Assembly (NCBI GenBank): GCA_018668695.1
Contig: JABJBS010000073.1
Span: 1 to 32,388, forward strand
DNA: 32,388 bases
Direction: 5' to 3'
Source of the DNA: Deltaproteobacteria bacterium
Lineage (GTDB): Bacteria > Myxococcota > XYA12-FULL-58-9 > JABJBS01
Made by a program: the position numbers and the translations under genes. Below, one piece after another: positions 9,025 through 17,448 of this stretch (positions within the stretch are counted from its first letter, which is position 1; each line of letters starts with the position of its first letter). A model generated the notes under the pieces. It was not told the DNA's origin and did not search any database. It was given only the letters and a program-made list of their open reading frames with translations.

Positions 9025-10214
9025 ATTTGCTCCAGGGCTTTATTCCCAATCGTTTCACCCAAGGCCAAACTTGCAGTCGCCGCGGGAGAAGGCGCATTGA
9101 TAACATGGACTGCATGTGCACTGCGCTTCACGATAAAGTCGTCAGCTAACTTCCCCGACTCATAAACAACCTGAGCCCTTACACCGGCGGGATAGGGTTC
9201 CAGCATATGTGCTTGGACTTCAGGGACCAACGTTTGCAAAGACCGAACAAACGACGCCTTGGAAAATGAACGCCACAACTCGTGAAGCCCATATCCCATG
9301 TTGCCCAGTGCTAGTTTCCAAAATCCGGGATAGGCCATCGTTTCCATCAGGTCCCGAAAGCTAACGTCAGTACGCTTATAACCCTCTCTCGAAAATGCCA
9401 GCACCGCATTGGGACCACAAGTCACCCGAGAATCTACTCCACGCGTAAGGTGAACGCCGAGGAAAGGAAAATCAGGGTTGGGTACCGGATAAATCAAAGT
9501 TTTACACAGTGAATTAAACTCCGGCTTGAGCGCAAAGTACTCACCCCGAAATGGGATGATTTGGCTTTCGAGCTTCACATTAAACATTCGAGCGACGCGG
9601 TCCGAATAGAGCCCTGCGCAGTTGACCATTAACCGCGTAGCGAAAGCCTCACCCACACTTTTCAACTCCAGACCTTCAGAGTTTTCCACGCAGCTGTCGA
9701 CTCGAACACCGAAACGAAGCTCCGCTCCACGATTCTTCAGATCTTTAACCAGCGCGTCGCAAACCTCTTGGTAATTGACCACCCCTGCCTCAGGAATACT
9801 TAACGCCGCCACTGACGCTACATGGGGTTCAAAGTCATTCACCTCTTCAGCCGCGAGCCAGCGGGATGCGACACCATTTTCATTAGCCCTACGTTCCAGC
9901 TCCCGAAGCTGTGGTAATTGTTTTTGCTGGGTAGCAACGATTAGTTTCCCGGAACGCTTCCAGGCGATACCATGTTCATCACAAAAGTCTTCCAAGAGCT
10001 TACGCCCCGCATAGCAGTGCTTGGCTTTCTCGGAACCCGGAAGGTAATAAACCCCCGAATGAATGACTCCCGAATTACGACCTGTTTGGTGGAAGGCGTG
10101 GCGCTCTTCTTTTTCTAAAATAAGTAACTTAAGATCTGAGCGAGACTTCAAAAGATGACGAGCAGTCGATAAGCCAACAATTCCAGCGCCTATAACGATA
10201 GCATCAAAAACCAT
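9021..10214 (-). CDS. lhgO: L-2-hydroxyglutarate oxidase/dehydrogenase family flavoprotein
   Basis: A 397-residue FAD-dependent DAO-fold enzyme that oxidises L-2-hydroxyglutarate to 2-oxoglutarate, a metabolite-repair and lysine/glutarate catabolism step. The N-terminal VIGAGIVGLSTARHLL is the FAD Rossmann motif; GRNSGVIHSGVYY, with the sequence after it, is the hallmark of LhgO/L2HGDH. Further matches are VNYQEV, NCAGLYSDRVA, FRGEYFAL and, at the C-terminus, INAPSPAATASLALGE. The length is normal (about 400). It stands alone, convergent with the glycosyltransferase and divergent from a small membrane-protein gene, so it is likely monocistronic. Confidence 0.93.
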   Translation of the reverse strand: MVFDAIVIGAGIVGLSTARHLLKSRSDLKLLILEKEERHAFHQTGRNSGVIHSGVYYLPGSEKAKHCYAGRKLLEDFCDEHGIAWKRSGKLIVATQQKQLPQLRELERRANENGVASRWLAAEEVNDFEPHVASVAALSIPEAGVVNYQEVCDALVKDLKNRGAELRFGVRVDSCVENSEGLELKSVGEAFATRLMVNCAGLYSDRVARMFNVKLESQIIPFRGEYFALKPEFNSLCKTLIYPVPNPDFPFLGVHLTRGVDSRVTCGPNAVLAFSREGYKRTDVSFRDLMETMAYPGFWKLALGNMGYGLHELWRSFSKASFVRSLQTLVPEVQAHMLEPYPAGVRAQVVYESGKLADDFIVKRSAHAVHVINAPSPAATASLALGETIGNKALEQI

Positions 10215-10299
10215 AGTGAAGGCTGTTTCATTCCTTGAGGAAAGTCAAACCGCTCACTCTCTACTGGCGCCGCCCCATTGCCTTGGGTTAAAACATGGC

Positions 10300-10620
10300 A
10301 TGTCTTCTCTATTGTTTGCCCTGTTTCTGGTGATTGCACTCACGGTCCAGCTGGGTAAATTCTTAAGAAAGAAGGCCAGCCAAAATAGTTTCCAGCAACA
10401 AACTGGTAACCATCCCGACCGTCCTCTTAAAATTAACCGGTTTGACCAAATGGAAGACCACTTACGTGCTTCAAGATGCCCATGTGGTGGAGTTTGGATG
10501 GTGCGGCACGAAGGGTCTAAGAGTAGCGCAGGCGTACGTCTAAGGGTGCTTCATGCTGAGTGCACGCGGTGCGAGTCGGAGACCGACTTTTTCTTCGATC
10601 TCACAATGATGCAGAATTAA
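10300..10620 (+). CDS. Small membrane-anchored zinc-ribbon-like protein, unknown function
   Basis: I prefer the ATG at 10300, giving 106 residues that begin directly with a hydrophobic segment (residues 3-18). The same frame extends up to 10216, but that would place a signal-like helix internally and almost abut the divergent oxidase start. After the single transmembrane helix comes a basic linker and then a Cys pair CPC (Cys60, Cys62) and CTRC (Cys88, Cys91), spaced as in a small zinc ribbon, ending with an acidic FFFDL stretch. No family is recognised. The stop codon shares 4 bases with the convergent flavoprotein gene. The protein is probably inner-membrane with a cytoplasmic metal-binding knob; function is unknown. 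Confidence 0.6.
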   Translation: MSSLLFALFLVIALTVQLGKFLRKKASQNSFQQQTGNHPDRPLKINRFDQMEDHLRASRCPCGGVWMVRHEGSKSSAGVRLRVLHAECTRCESETDFFFDLTMMQN

Positions 10621-12239
10621 CGCTTCATCCCAGCATTTCGAAGCATCTTCATTGTGCCTACAGGTTCAGCTGAGAGCACCGATAACACTCCGCCCATCAT
10701 GGCCCCGATGACGCCAACAGACGCAACCTCAGAGCCTGCCATAAATAGATTTTTAATCGGGCTACGGGGTCGCAACCATTGATTTCGAAATCTCGTAGGC
10801 GTGGGCTCAATACCATAAATGGAGCCAGCTACGGGGCGAACAAAATGCTCAGTAGAAAGCGGCGTAGAAAGCTCTACGTACTCAAGATATTCTTCAAGTT
10901 CAGGCATTTGCTTCAAGAAGTTTTCAAGTAACTTTTTCTCCATGCGCTCCTTAAAGGAGTCATAGGTCTCACCGCGCTTTTTCCACTTGGTATCTTTCCA
11001 TTCCTGGAAAACATCCCAAGGTACAAATGTTACCACTTCACCTGTATGCAACTCGTCTGGGCCTGGATCATGCTTCGGATCTTTGAGCGACGGAAAGCTG
11101 CAATACAATACAGGAACATCCGGTAGTTCTTCGTCAGGCTCGACCATCCAATCACTGAAGTTTGGATCCCAGGTGCCATAAAACCATTTGTTGGCTGAAC
11201 CGGCGCCGGCCTTGCGAATATCGCCTTTAAATCCCAGGTAGAGACAAACATGACAGGACGCCGGGTTTAGTTTTGATATCCCTTGAGTCCATTCCTCTTG
11301 GCGGTAGCGCTCAGGTAAAAGTCGCATGACCGTCGACATAACTCCCGCAGCACTGATCACCGCGCCGGCGGTTATTTCTTCGCCATCTTGAAGACGAACG
11401 CCAATGGCCTTGTCTTCGTGAACCATGACCTCTGCAACATCAGCACGAATTCGGGTCCAGCCACCGCCATCTGCCACCGTTTTTAGTAACTGATTTGCAA
11501 TTTCCTGAGAGCCGCCCACTGGGTAATAACCACCGTGAACAAAGTGACGTACCACCAATGCCTGCATCGCAAAAGACGACCGACTTGGAGGCGAACCATA
11601 ATAGCCCCACTGAGCCGTCATAATATTTCGCAATTTAGGATTATCGGTAAGACTGTTCACAACTTCTTCGGTATTGAGTTCGAGCATCTCTTGGCCTTTT
11701 CTGCCAAGTGTAGCCTCTCCAAGCCAGCCCATCTTTGGAGGTAACGCTCTCGCGAGATAATATCCCTTCATCGCCCCTGCGACTTCACGGACATACGCCA
11801 AATAATTATCAATCGCTTCTTCCTCTTCAGGAAAAGCGTCAATTAGATTCTGGCGAAACTGCTGCGGGTTATCTGGAAAATCAATTCGGAAACCATCCGG
11901 ATAGTAGAACTCATCGTAAACAGGGCCAAGCGATGCCCATTGAAGTCCGCCGTCAGTGAGGTATTCCAAAAGACGTCCGGTAAGAGAGTGGCGCGTGACT
12001 TCACCCACAGCATGGACGCCCACATCCCAAAGAAACTTTTTACGCTTAAAAGTATGGGTGTAACCACCGGGCACATAATGCTGCTCAACCACCAATACCT
12101 TTTTACCAAGCTTGCTCAACATCGCAGCGGCCGTCATTCCGCCCATGCCAGAACCGATGACGATATAGTCCCAAACGCCGTCTTTACCTTTTTTGTTCCA
12201 GTATTTTTCTGGCACCTGAACCGCTCCTGCTTTTGTCAT
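10617..12239 (-). CDS. Retinol-saturase/carotenoid-isomerase-like FAD oxidoreductase
   Basis: A 540-residue flavoprotein of the phytoene-desaturase/CrtISO/RetSat superfamily. IVIGSGMGGMTAAAML is the FAD dinucleotide motif, followed by VVEQHYVPGGYTHTFKRKKF, as in all-trans-retinol 13,14-reductases; the C-terminus has FMAGSEVASVGVIGAMMGG, the second FAD contact. Members saturate, isomerise or desaturate polyene or isoprenoid lipids. The start at 12239 is chosen because AAAGGGG lies about 8 bases upstream; a longer frame reaching 12266 lacks such a site. No carotenoid genes are in the window, so the substrate is open. A steroid 5-alpha-reductase-like gene 5 kb away makes a terpenoid or sterol substrate conceivable, but this is speculation. 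Confidence 0.87.
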   Translation of the reverse strand: MTKAGAVQVPEKYWNKKGKDGVWDYIVIGSGMGGMTAAAMLSKLGKKVLVVEQHYVPGGYTHTFKRKKFLWDVGVHAVGEVTRHSLTGRLLEYLTDGGLQWASLGPVYDEFYYPDGFRIDFPDNPQQFRQNLIDAFPEEEEAIDNYLAYVREVAGAMKGYYLARALPPKMGWLGEATLGRKGQEMLELNTEEVVNSLTDNPKLRNIMTAQWGYYGSPPSRSSFAMQALVVRHFVHGGYYPVGGSQEIANQLLKTVADGGGWTRIRADVAEVMVHEDKAIGVRLQDGEEITAGAVISAAGVMSTVMRLLPERYRQEEWTQGISKLNPASCHVCLYLGFKGDIRKAGAGSANKWFYGTWDPNFSDWMVEPDEELPDVPVLYCSFPSLKDPKHDPGPDELHTGEVVTFVPWDVFQEWKDTKWKKRGETYDSFKERMEKKLLENFLKQMPELEEYLEYVELSTPLSTEHFVRPVAGSIYGIEPTPTRFRNQWLRPRSPIKNLFMAGSEVASVGVIGAMMGGVLSVLSAEPVGTMKMLRNAGMKR

Positions 12240-12311
12240 TGCGAACCCCTTTATTGGTAGGACCAATGGCTATCGAAGGGAATACAATCTGTCAACGCCC
12301 TATAAGCAGGA

Positions 12312-12333
12312 CTCCCCACAAATTCGTGGGGAG
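12312..12333 (-). terminator. Possible hairpin terminator downstream of the Cys-rich lipoprotein gene
   Basis: CTCCCCAC (12312-12319) and GTGGGGAG (12326-12333) form a perfect 8-bp stem with a 6-base loop, 17 bases beyond the stop of the minus-strand lipoprotein gene. No clear T-run follows on the minus strand, so it may be an attenuating or mRNA-protecting hairpin instead of a true intrinsic terminator. Confidence 0.5.
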
Positions 12334-12349
12334 AGCTGAAAGTTCAGCC

Positions 12350-15300
12350 TTACTGCGAAACGACATCTGCCGCTGAGCGCGGTACAAGCTTGTAATTACT
12401 ATAGGAATAAAAAAGAGGTGCAGTGATCTGGTAGGTCGAGCCGACAGCCTGAATGCTGTAATCAAAACCCAAATCGTCAACTCTCAATGAGCCGGTTCCG
12501 TCATCAATAGACCACTCGCCGTAGCCTAGGTCAGATTCATCACAACTACCGACGACTTGAACCAATACCCCCACATATTCAGGGGATAATACAGCTCCAG
12601 TACCAAGCGTAAGAGCGGCCGGCAATCCATTGTTGGAGCTGTTTATTTGCACCGACACGGCCTCAACTCTTAGCAGTCCGTTGCTATCTGCTACACTGCC
12701 TTCAACCGTAACCTGGTCACCCACGGATACAGCGTCACTGCCTTGAATCCAAAGTCCTGTGGAAGCGCCCGTACCGTCGCTGATTGAGAACCGGTCGGTA
12801 CTACCAGAATAAACACCCGTGACGACTCCTTGAGTAGATACAATCTGCCCCACAACATCCGTGGTGTTAATTTCGTATACCGTATAGCTGCTTACGGTTG
12901 CCTCTTCGGAATTCGCTGCGCCCGGTGTTCCAAGCTCAATCGTACTTGCCTGCCAGTTCGCCGATAAAGCGTTATCTGCAGTCACATCCTTGAGTTCCAA
13001 AGAAGCACCTGCTCCATCTGCGGCAGCCGGCCAGCCGTTACCGTCATCGTAGGTGACGGTATCAATCACCACGCCATTGGGGTCGACCAAGGTCACCTCT
13101 TCACCGCTGTTGCCGAGACCTCCACTGGTCCACTCAACCACTGTGGCGCTCAACGAAGAATAACTGCTCTGATTCACAGTCACCACAAGGTATGTACCCG
13201 CTTCAAAGGTTACCGACCCAAAGGTATGGGTGACTCCAGCACTGAATGAACAACCCTCAAGGTTGACGGTCTCACCCGCGTTGTAGAGTTCAAGAAACTC
13301 ATAGAGGTTGTCGTTGCCTTGAGACGTGGGTGAATTGTAGTACAACTCGTTGATCACAATATTATAAGAGGCAGTCTCGGTGACACAGCTTCCTTGCTGG
13401 CAGACCTGCGAGGTTAACGAGCAATCCGTATCGGTTGAGGCATAACTACAAACGCCCTCACTGCACACCCCGGTTTCAAACACAGTTGCTACATCGCCCG
13501 TGCAGTAATCAGCGGGAACCTCATCGCATGTGACAGCCGCACAAGGGTCTGCATTGTCCACGCATTCGCCATCTGTACAAGTTGCTTCGTCGCCGCAGTC
13601 GGTTTCACTGTTTTCATAGGCGCACACTCCGCCATCACAAGTTCCGGCCGCGGCGTAAGACACCACGGTGTTACCGTCACATGTTGCTGCCGGCGGCTCC
13701 TCGCAAGTCACGCCATCACATGGGTCAACAACTTGGCAAATCGCGTTTTCAGCGCCCGGCGTCCCCTGGTTTCCATTGCTGTCATAAGAGCCCATACCTT
13801 CACACCATAGACTACTGTCGGCGTTGTCGGCGGCGTAGCTTCCGCCACCAAGACTTACCGAAGCTCCTGATGGATCGGGAAAACAGCTCGAACAATCGTC
13901 ATAGGCAATAGAATCAATAACCACAGAATCATAAGTCAAAATGATTTCATCGTCGCCATTGGCAAGTAAGAAAGTCCCGCTTTCGCTCCAGTCGTAATCT
14001 GGTCCACCCGGTATCGCATCCGCACTCTGACCAAACACATAATGGTCAAAAGCAGAAATAATAGTGCCGTCTAGGACAGTAAAAGAATCGCTGCCCGCAT
14101 CACTAACGACCATTCCGCCCACATAAAGGTCTGTACCGAGCGTGTTATACACCTCAAACCACTCGTAATTGGTATCGGTTGAGGCAGGATTGGCCAGATA
14201 CTCTGTAATCACTAAATCAGATGCACTGGCTACCACATAGCAAACACCGCCATGACACTCTTGGTCACCACAATCGGTCACTGTCTCGACCGCAGAAAAA
14301 TCACATCCTTCAGCACCCGTGCACACGCCGTCGCCGGAATAACTCACCACACTGTTGCCGTCGCAAATCGAAATTGGCTGTGTACAGTCAAAAGCGTCAC
14401 ATGGGTCAGCCACGCAAGATGCCCCGGTTTCTGTTGCAACGCACTCAAGGTTCGAACAGTCAGCGGCACTGGACTCATAGAAACAAGCCCCATCGGTGCA
14501 GGTTCCCGTGGCTTGATAGGTAAGTACACTGTTTCCATCACAAATGCTGACTGGCGGTTCATCGCATGAAAGCACGCTGCATGGGTCAACCAGCTCAACA
14601 TCACCTTCGCCGCGAAGAGCAATCTTGAAATTGCTGAATGAGTAATCCAACGGGCCACGAACGGTATAGGCGATGCCCTCAATGGGCGTCTCATAAACAT
14701 AGCCAAGGTCATCTACTCTGAGCATACCGGAACCATCGTCCACGCCCCATTCGCCGTAACCTAGGTCAGCCTGCGTACAGGTTGCAGTCACTTCGATTAA
14801 TACCGCTTCCCAATCATCGCTTGCGGCTTCTAGCGTCGTGAGCGGCTCTGCATAAGGCAGTATGCCCTCCGGCGAAACAACTTCGACTGCCGTTGCCCAA
14901 ACCATGAGTCGGCCGCCATCATCCACCACATGCCCCGTGACTTCGACATCTTCGCCATAAGCAGCACCCACACCTTCAACCCAAAGTGCTGAATACGCGC
15001 CATTGCCATCTTGAATCGTAAACCGGTTCATATCGGGAAAAGCACCCGTTACTACGCCGCCCGTGATGACATATTCACCCACAAAGTCGTTAATTCGAAT
15101 ATCACCCACGGATGCCGACATGGTCGCAGGCTCTGAGGAGTTGGCCTCACCTGGGGTACCCCCTACGATAAAGCTTGGTCGCCAGCTCACTGCTAGATTG
15201 TTGTCTAGGTCGTTATTTATCAGCTCGAGCGAGTAACCGTCGCCGTTAGCAAGCGGGCTCCATTCACCGCTGTTTTCGTAGGTGACGGTATCCACTTCTT

Positions 15301-16237
15301 CGCCATCTGCGCCGAGTAAAGTAATCGTCTCGCCGCTGTTGCCTAAAGATCCGCCAGTCCATGCCACAACATTTTCACCCTGATAAGAGGCCGCATTGGC
15401 TGCCACAACAAGGTAAGCACCGCCTGCTAATGTATAATCTTCGAAGGTGTGAGTTACACCGGAGCTGAATGTGTAGCCGGCCAAGTTGACAGATAAACCT
15501 GGGTTGTAAATTTCTAGAAATTCAAAATCGGCATCGTCACCCTGGGCAGTCGATGGATTGTAGTGAATCTCTGTAATAACCAAACCAGAATCAGTCGGGG
15601 CAAAACAGCTTCCCTCGGAGCAAACCTCATCTTCGCCGCATTCCGTGAGGGTCGACTCGTAAAAACACTCCCCAAAATCACACTCCCCAGCTTCCGAATA
15701 AGTAACGACAGCATTTCCATCACAGGTCGGCCCTGGCGGCGTCTCACACTCCATTTCGTCACAAGGATCTTCAACAGGAATACAGGCACCATCGACGCAT
15801 TCTTCACGCTCCATACAGTCTACGTTCGTTGTCTCATATTGGCACACACCGCCCACACACTGGCCAACCTCAGCGTAGGTCACGCCTGTGTACGAGTTAA
15901 TGCAGGTTGCATCCGGGGGTGAATCACAAACCACACCATCACACGGGTCTTCTATTTCGTTCGGTACGCAAGCACCATCGACGCATTGCGCATCTTGAGC
16001 CACGCAATTGGTCACTGTCTGTTCGTAAGCACATTCGCCGGAATCATCACAGCTACCGGTGTCAGCATAAGCCACCAGTGTCTGTCCCTGACAAAGAGCG
16101 GCAGGTGGCGCAACACATTCTTCAGAATCACACGTCTGACCCGGACTGGTTTCAGAACCACAACCCATTAAAAGTAAGGCCCAAAGCGCGACGCTCAGAA
16201 AGTTCTTTAACGCGCTCGAATTGACTAAATGATTCAT
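12350..16237 (-). CDS. Giant secreted lipoprotein: Cys repeats, lamin-tail and OB-like domains
   Basis: A 1295-residue surface protein. The signal peptide ends in lipobox LLMGC (Cys26). Seven Cys-rich repeats of about 56 residues, most starting DPCxxxxC, lie at about 36-92, 97-152, 157-212, 551-609, 611-667, 838-893 and 897-952. Between them are three lamin-tail-domain-like segments (about 217-365 LVITEIHYNPS, 673-833 LVITEYLANP, 959-1109 IVINELYYNSP) and two OB-like beta domains (about 370-550 and 1115-1295). The first and third lamin-tail units, each with its OB domain, are clear duplicates: LGYGEW is followed by an aspartate-rich DDG.G.LRVDDLG segment in both. Bacterial lamin-tail and OB modules occur in secreted nucleases and adhesins, but no nuclease domain is seen here. 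The start has a GGGGGAACAAA ribosome site. It is probably an outer-surface adhesive or scaffolding protein; function is unproven. Confidence 0.9.
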   Translation of the reverse strand: MNHLVNSSALKNFLSVALWALLLMGCGSETSPGQTCDSEECVAPPAALCQGQTLVAYADTGSCDDSGECAYEQTVTNCVAQDAQCVDGACVPNEIEDPCDGVVCDSPPDATCINSYTGVTYAEVGQCVGGVCQYETTNVDCMEREECVDGACIPVEDPCDEMECETPPGPTCDGNAVVTYSEAGECDFGECFYESTLTECGEDEVCSEGSCFAPTDSGLVITEIHYNPSTAQGDDADFEFLEIYNPGLSVNLAGYTFSSGVTHTFEDYTLAGGAYLVVAANAASYQGENVVAWTGGSLGNSGETITLLGADGEEVDTVTYENSGEWSPLANGDGYSLELINNDLDNNLAVSWRPSFIVGGTPGEANSSEPATMSASVGDIRINDFVGEYVITGGVVTGAFPDMNRFTIQDGNGAYSALWVEGVGAAYGEDVEVTGHVVDDGGRLMVWATAVEVVSPEGILPYAEPLTTLEAASDDWEAVLIEVTATCTQADLGYGEWGVDDGSGMLRVDDLGYVYETPIEGIAYTVRGPLDYSFSNFKIALRGEGDVELVDPCSVLSCDEPPVSICDGNSVLTYQATGTCTDGACFYESSAADCSNLECVATETGASCVADPCDAFDCTQPISICDGNSVVSYSGDGVCTGAEGCDFSAVETVTDCGDQECHGGVCYVVASASDLVITEYLANPASTDTNYEWFEVYNTLGTDLYVGGMVVSDAGSDSFTVLDGTIISAFDHYVFGQSADAIPGGPDYDWSESGTFLLANGDDEIILTYDSVVIDSIAYDDCSSCFPDPSGASVSLGGGSYAADNADSSLWCEGMGSYDSNGNQGTPGAENAICQVVDPCDGVTCEEPPAATCDGNTVVSYAAAGTCDGGVCAYENSETDCGDEATCTDGECVDNADPCAAVTCDEVPADYCTGDVATVFETGVCSEGVCSYASTDTDCSLTSQVCQQGSCVTETASYNIVINELYYNSPTSQGNDNLYEFLELYNAGETVNLEGCSFSAGVTHTFGSVTFEAGTYLVVTVNQSSYSSLSATVVEWTSGGLGNSGEEVTLVDPNGVVIDTVTYDDGNGWPAAADGAGASLELKDVTADNALSANWQASTIELGTPGAANSEEATVSSYTVYEINTTDVVGQIVSTQGVVTGVYSGSTDRFSISDGTGASTGLWIQGSDAVSVGDQVTVEGSVADSNGLLRVEAVSVQINSSNNGLPAALTLGTGAVLSPEYVGVLVQVVGSCDESDLGYGEWSIDDGTGSLRVDDLGFDYSIQAVGSTYQITAPLFYSYSNYKLVPRSAADVVSQ

Positions 16238-16431
16238 TTTGTTCCCCCAAAAAGTGCAGCGACTAGAGATATCTCGCTATTCATACAGATTCAAGGCAAT
16301 AGCCAAGACATTTGGTTACAATTGAAGGTCCATCTCGGCTTTCAAATGACAAGCCGTTACCAACCTCAAGTCGATAGAGCGGTACGCTGATGCTAGACGA
16401 AAGCAAATTGACTGACACAATTGCGAGAAAA
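16238..16431. promoter_or_regulatory. Divergent promoter region: giant lipoprotein / sterol-like operon
   Basis: About 190 bases separate the minus-strand lipoprotein start from the ATG at 16432 of the SDR gene. Both genes must be controlled from here. On the minus strand a TTGGCT/TATGAAT pair with slightly short spacing is the best promoter-like element. No operator repeat stands out. Confidence 0.45.
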
Positions 16432-17439
16432 ATGAGCGAGTCGTATTCAAAAGCTATTACGGGTTCCACCGGCCACATTGGTGAGGCACTGGTGCGTAGG
16501 CTCCTAGAAGAGCCTGGAGAAGTTCGCGCATTGATCCGTAAAAGTCCCGGCTCGTTGCCCGATAAAGCGGTGAAAACTCAGGGAGACCTTCGCGATCCGG
16601 AAAGCTTACGAAAAGCCTTCAAAGGATGCCAAGAGGTCTACAACCTTGCTGCTATTATTTCCCTTTCCGGCGACCCCGATGGACAGGTTTGGAAGACCAA
16701 TGTTGAGGGAGCGCGTAATGTTGCCCAAGCGGCGGCTGATGTAGGCGTACAAAGACTCATTCATTGCAGCTCAATTCAGGCTTTTGTAAGCCCAGGAGCT
16801 GAAGGCCATTTAACAGAAAAGGCCCAGCGCTCTCTGGATTCATCTTGTCCAGTTTACGACCGCTCGAAGGCAGCGGCCGAAGAAGCTGTTCGTGAAGTTG
16901 CAGACCAAAGTGACTTGGAAGTGGTCATCATCAACCCAAGCTCTGTGATTGGGCCATTTGATTTTCGTCCATCCAGAGCCGGTCAACTTCTCCTGGATTT
17001 GTACCACCGAAAAATTCCAATGCTTCCACCTGGGGGCGTCGATTGGGTGGATGTCCGTGATGTTGCAGAAGGCGCAAGACTTGCAGCGCGCCGCGGAAAA
17101 CCCGGTCAAAATTATCTACTTGGCGGGAATTGGCATCGCATCTTAGAGTTAGCAAAAATAGCAACTCAGAGCGTGAACCGGTTTAGCCCTTTGCCCTGCC
17201 CCACTTGGCTCGTTAGAGGAGCAATTCCCTTTGTCTCGGGTTGGTCCAAGCTATGCGGCACCACACCGGTGCTTAATCACGAAGCCTTAAATGTACTTGA
17301 ACAAAGTCCACGAATCGACACGACACGTGCACGAACAGAACTTGGCTACGCGCCTCGTCCTCTATCTGAAACCATTGAAGACAGTTATCGATTTTTTGCC
17401 GACCACGGCATCATCGAACGACCTGAAAAGAAAGGATAA
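16432..17439 (+). CDS. Extended SDR, 3beta-hydroxysteroid dehydrogenase / HpnA / DFR-like
   Basis: A 335-residue NAD(P)-dependent extended SDR. The cofactor loop is TGSTGHIGEALV close to the N-terminus, followed by GDLRDPESL; the catalytic YxxxK is YDRSK and the upstream Ser is in HCSSIQAF. INPSSVIGPFDFRPSRAG and VDWVDVRDVAEGA are typical of the dihydroflavonol-reductase, HpnA and 3beta-HSD branch. I chose ATG 16432, so that the Rossmann beta strand begins the protein, over 16390, which has no ribosome site. The steroid 5-alpha-reductase-like gene starts 9 bases after its stop, so they form an operon. Family knowledge: 3beta-HSDs make the 3-keto-delta4 steroid that 5-alpha-reductases use. Inference: this pair acts in sequence on a sterol or similar polycyclic terpenoid. 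Confidence 0.85.
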   Translation: MSESYSKAITGSTGHIGEALVRRLLEEPGEVRALIRKSPGSLPDKAVKTQGDLRDPESLRKAFKGCQEVYNLAAIISLSGDPDGQVWKTNVEGARNVAQAAADVGVQRLIHCSSIQAFVSPGAEGHLTEKAQRSLDSSCPVYDRSKAAAEEAVREVADQSDLEVVIINPSSVIGPFDFRPSRAGQLLLDLYHRKIPMLPPGGVDWVDVRDVAEGARLAARRGKPGQNYLLGGNWHRILELAKIATQSVNRFSPLPCPTWLVRGAIPFVSGWSKLCGTTPVLNHEALNVLEQSPRIDTTRARTELGYAPRPLSETIEDSYRFFADHGIIERPEKKG

Positions 17440-17448
17440 CGGTGTAGC

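Noticed and set aside
12350-16237. Secreted nuclease of the ExeM type
   Set aside because: Lamin-tail and OB-like domains occur in such nucleases, but no endonuclease/exonuclease/phosphatase catalytic domain is present in the 1295 residues.
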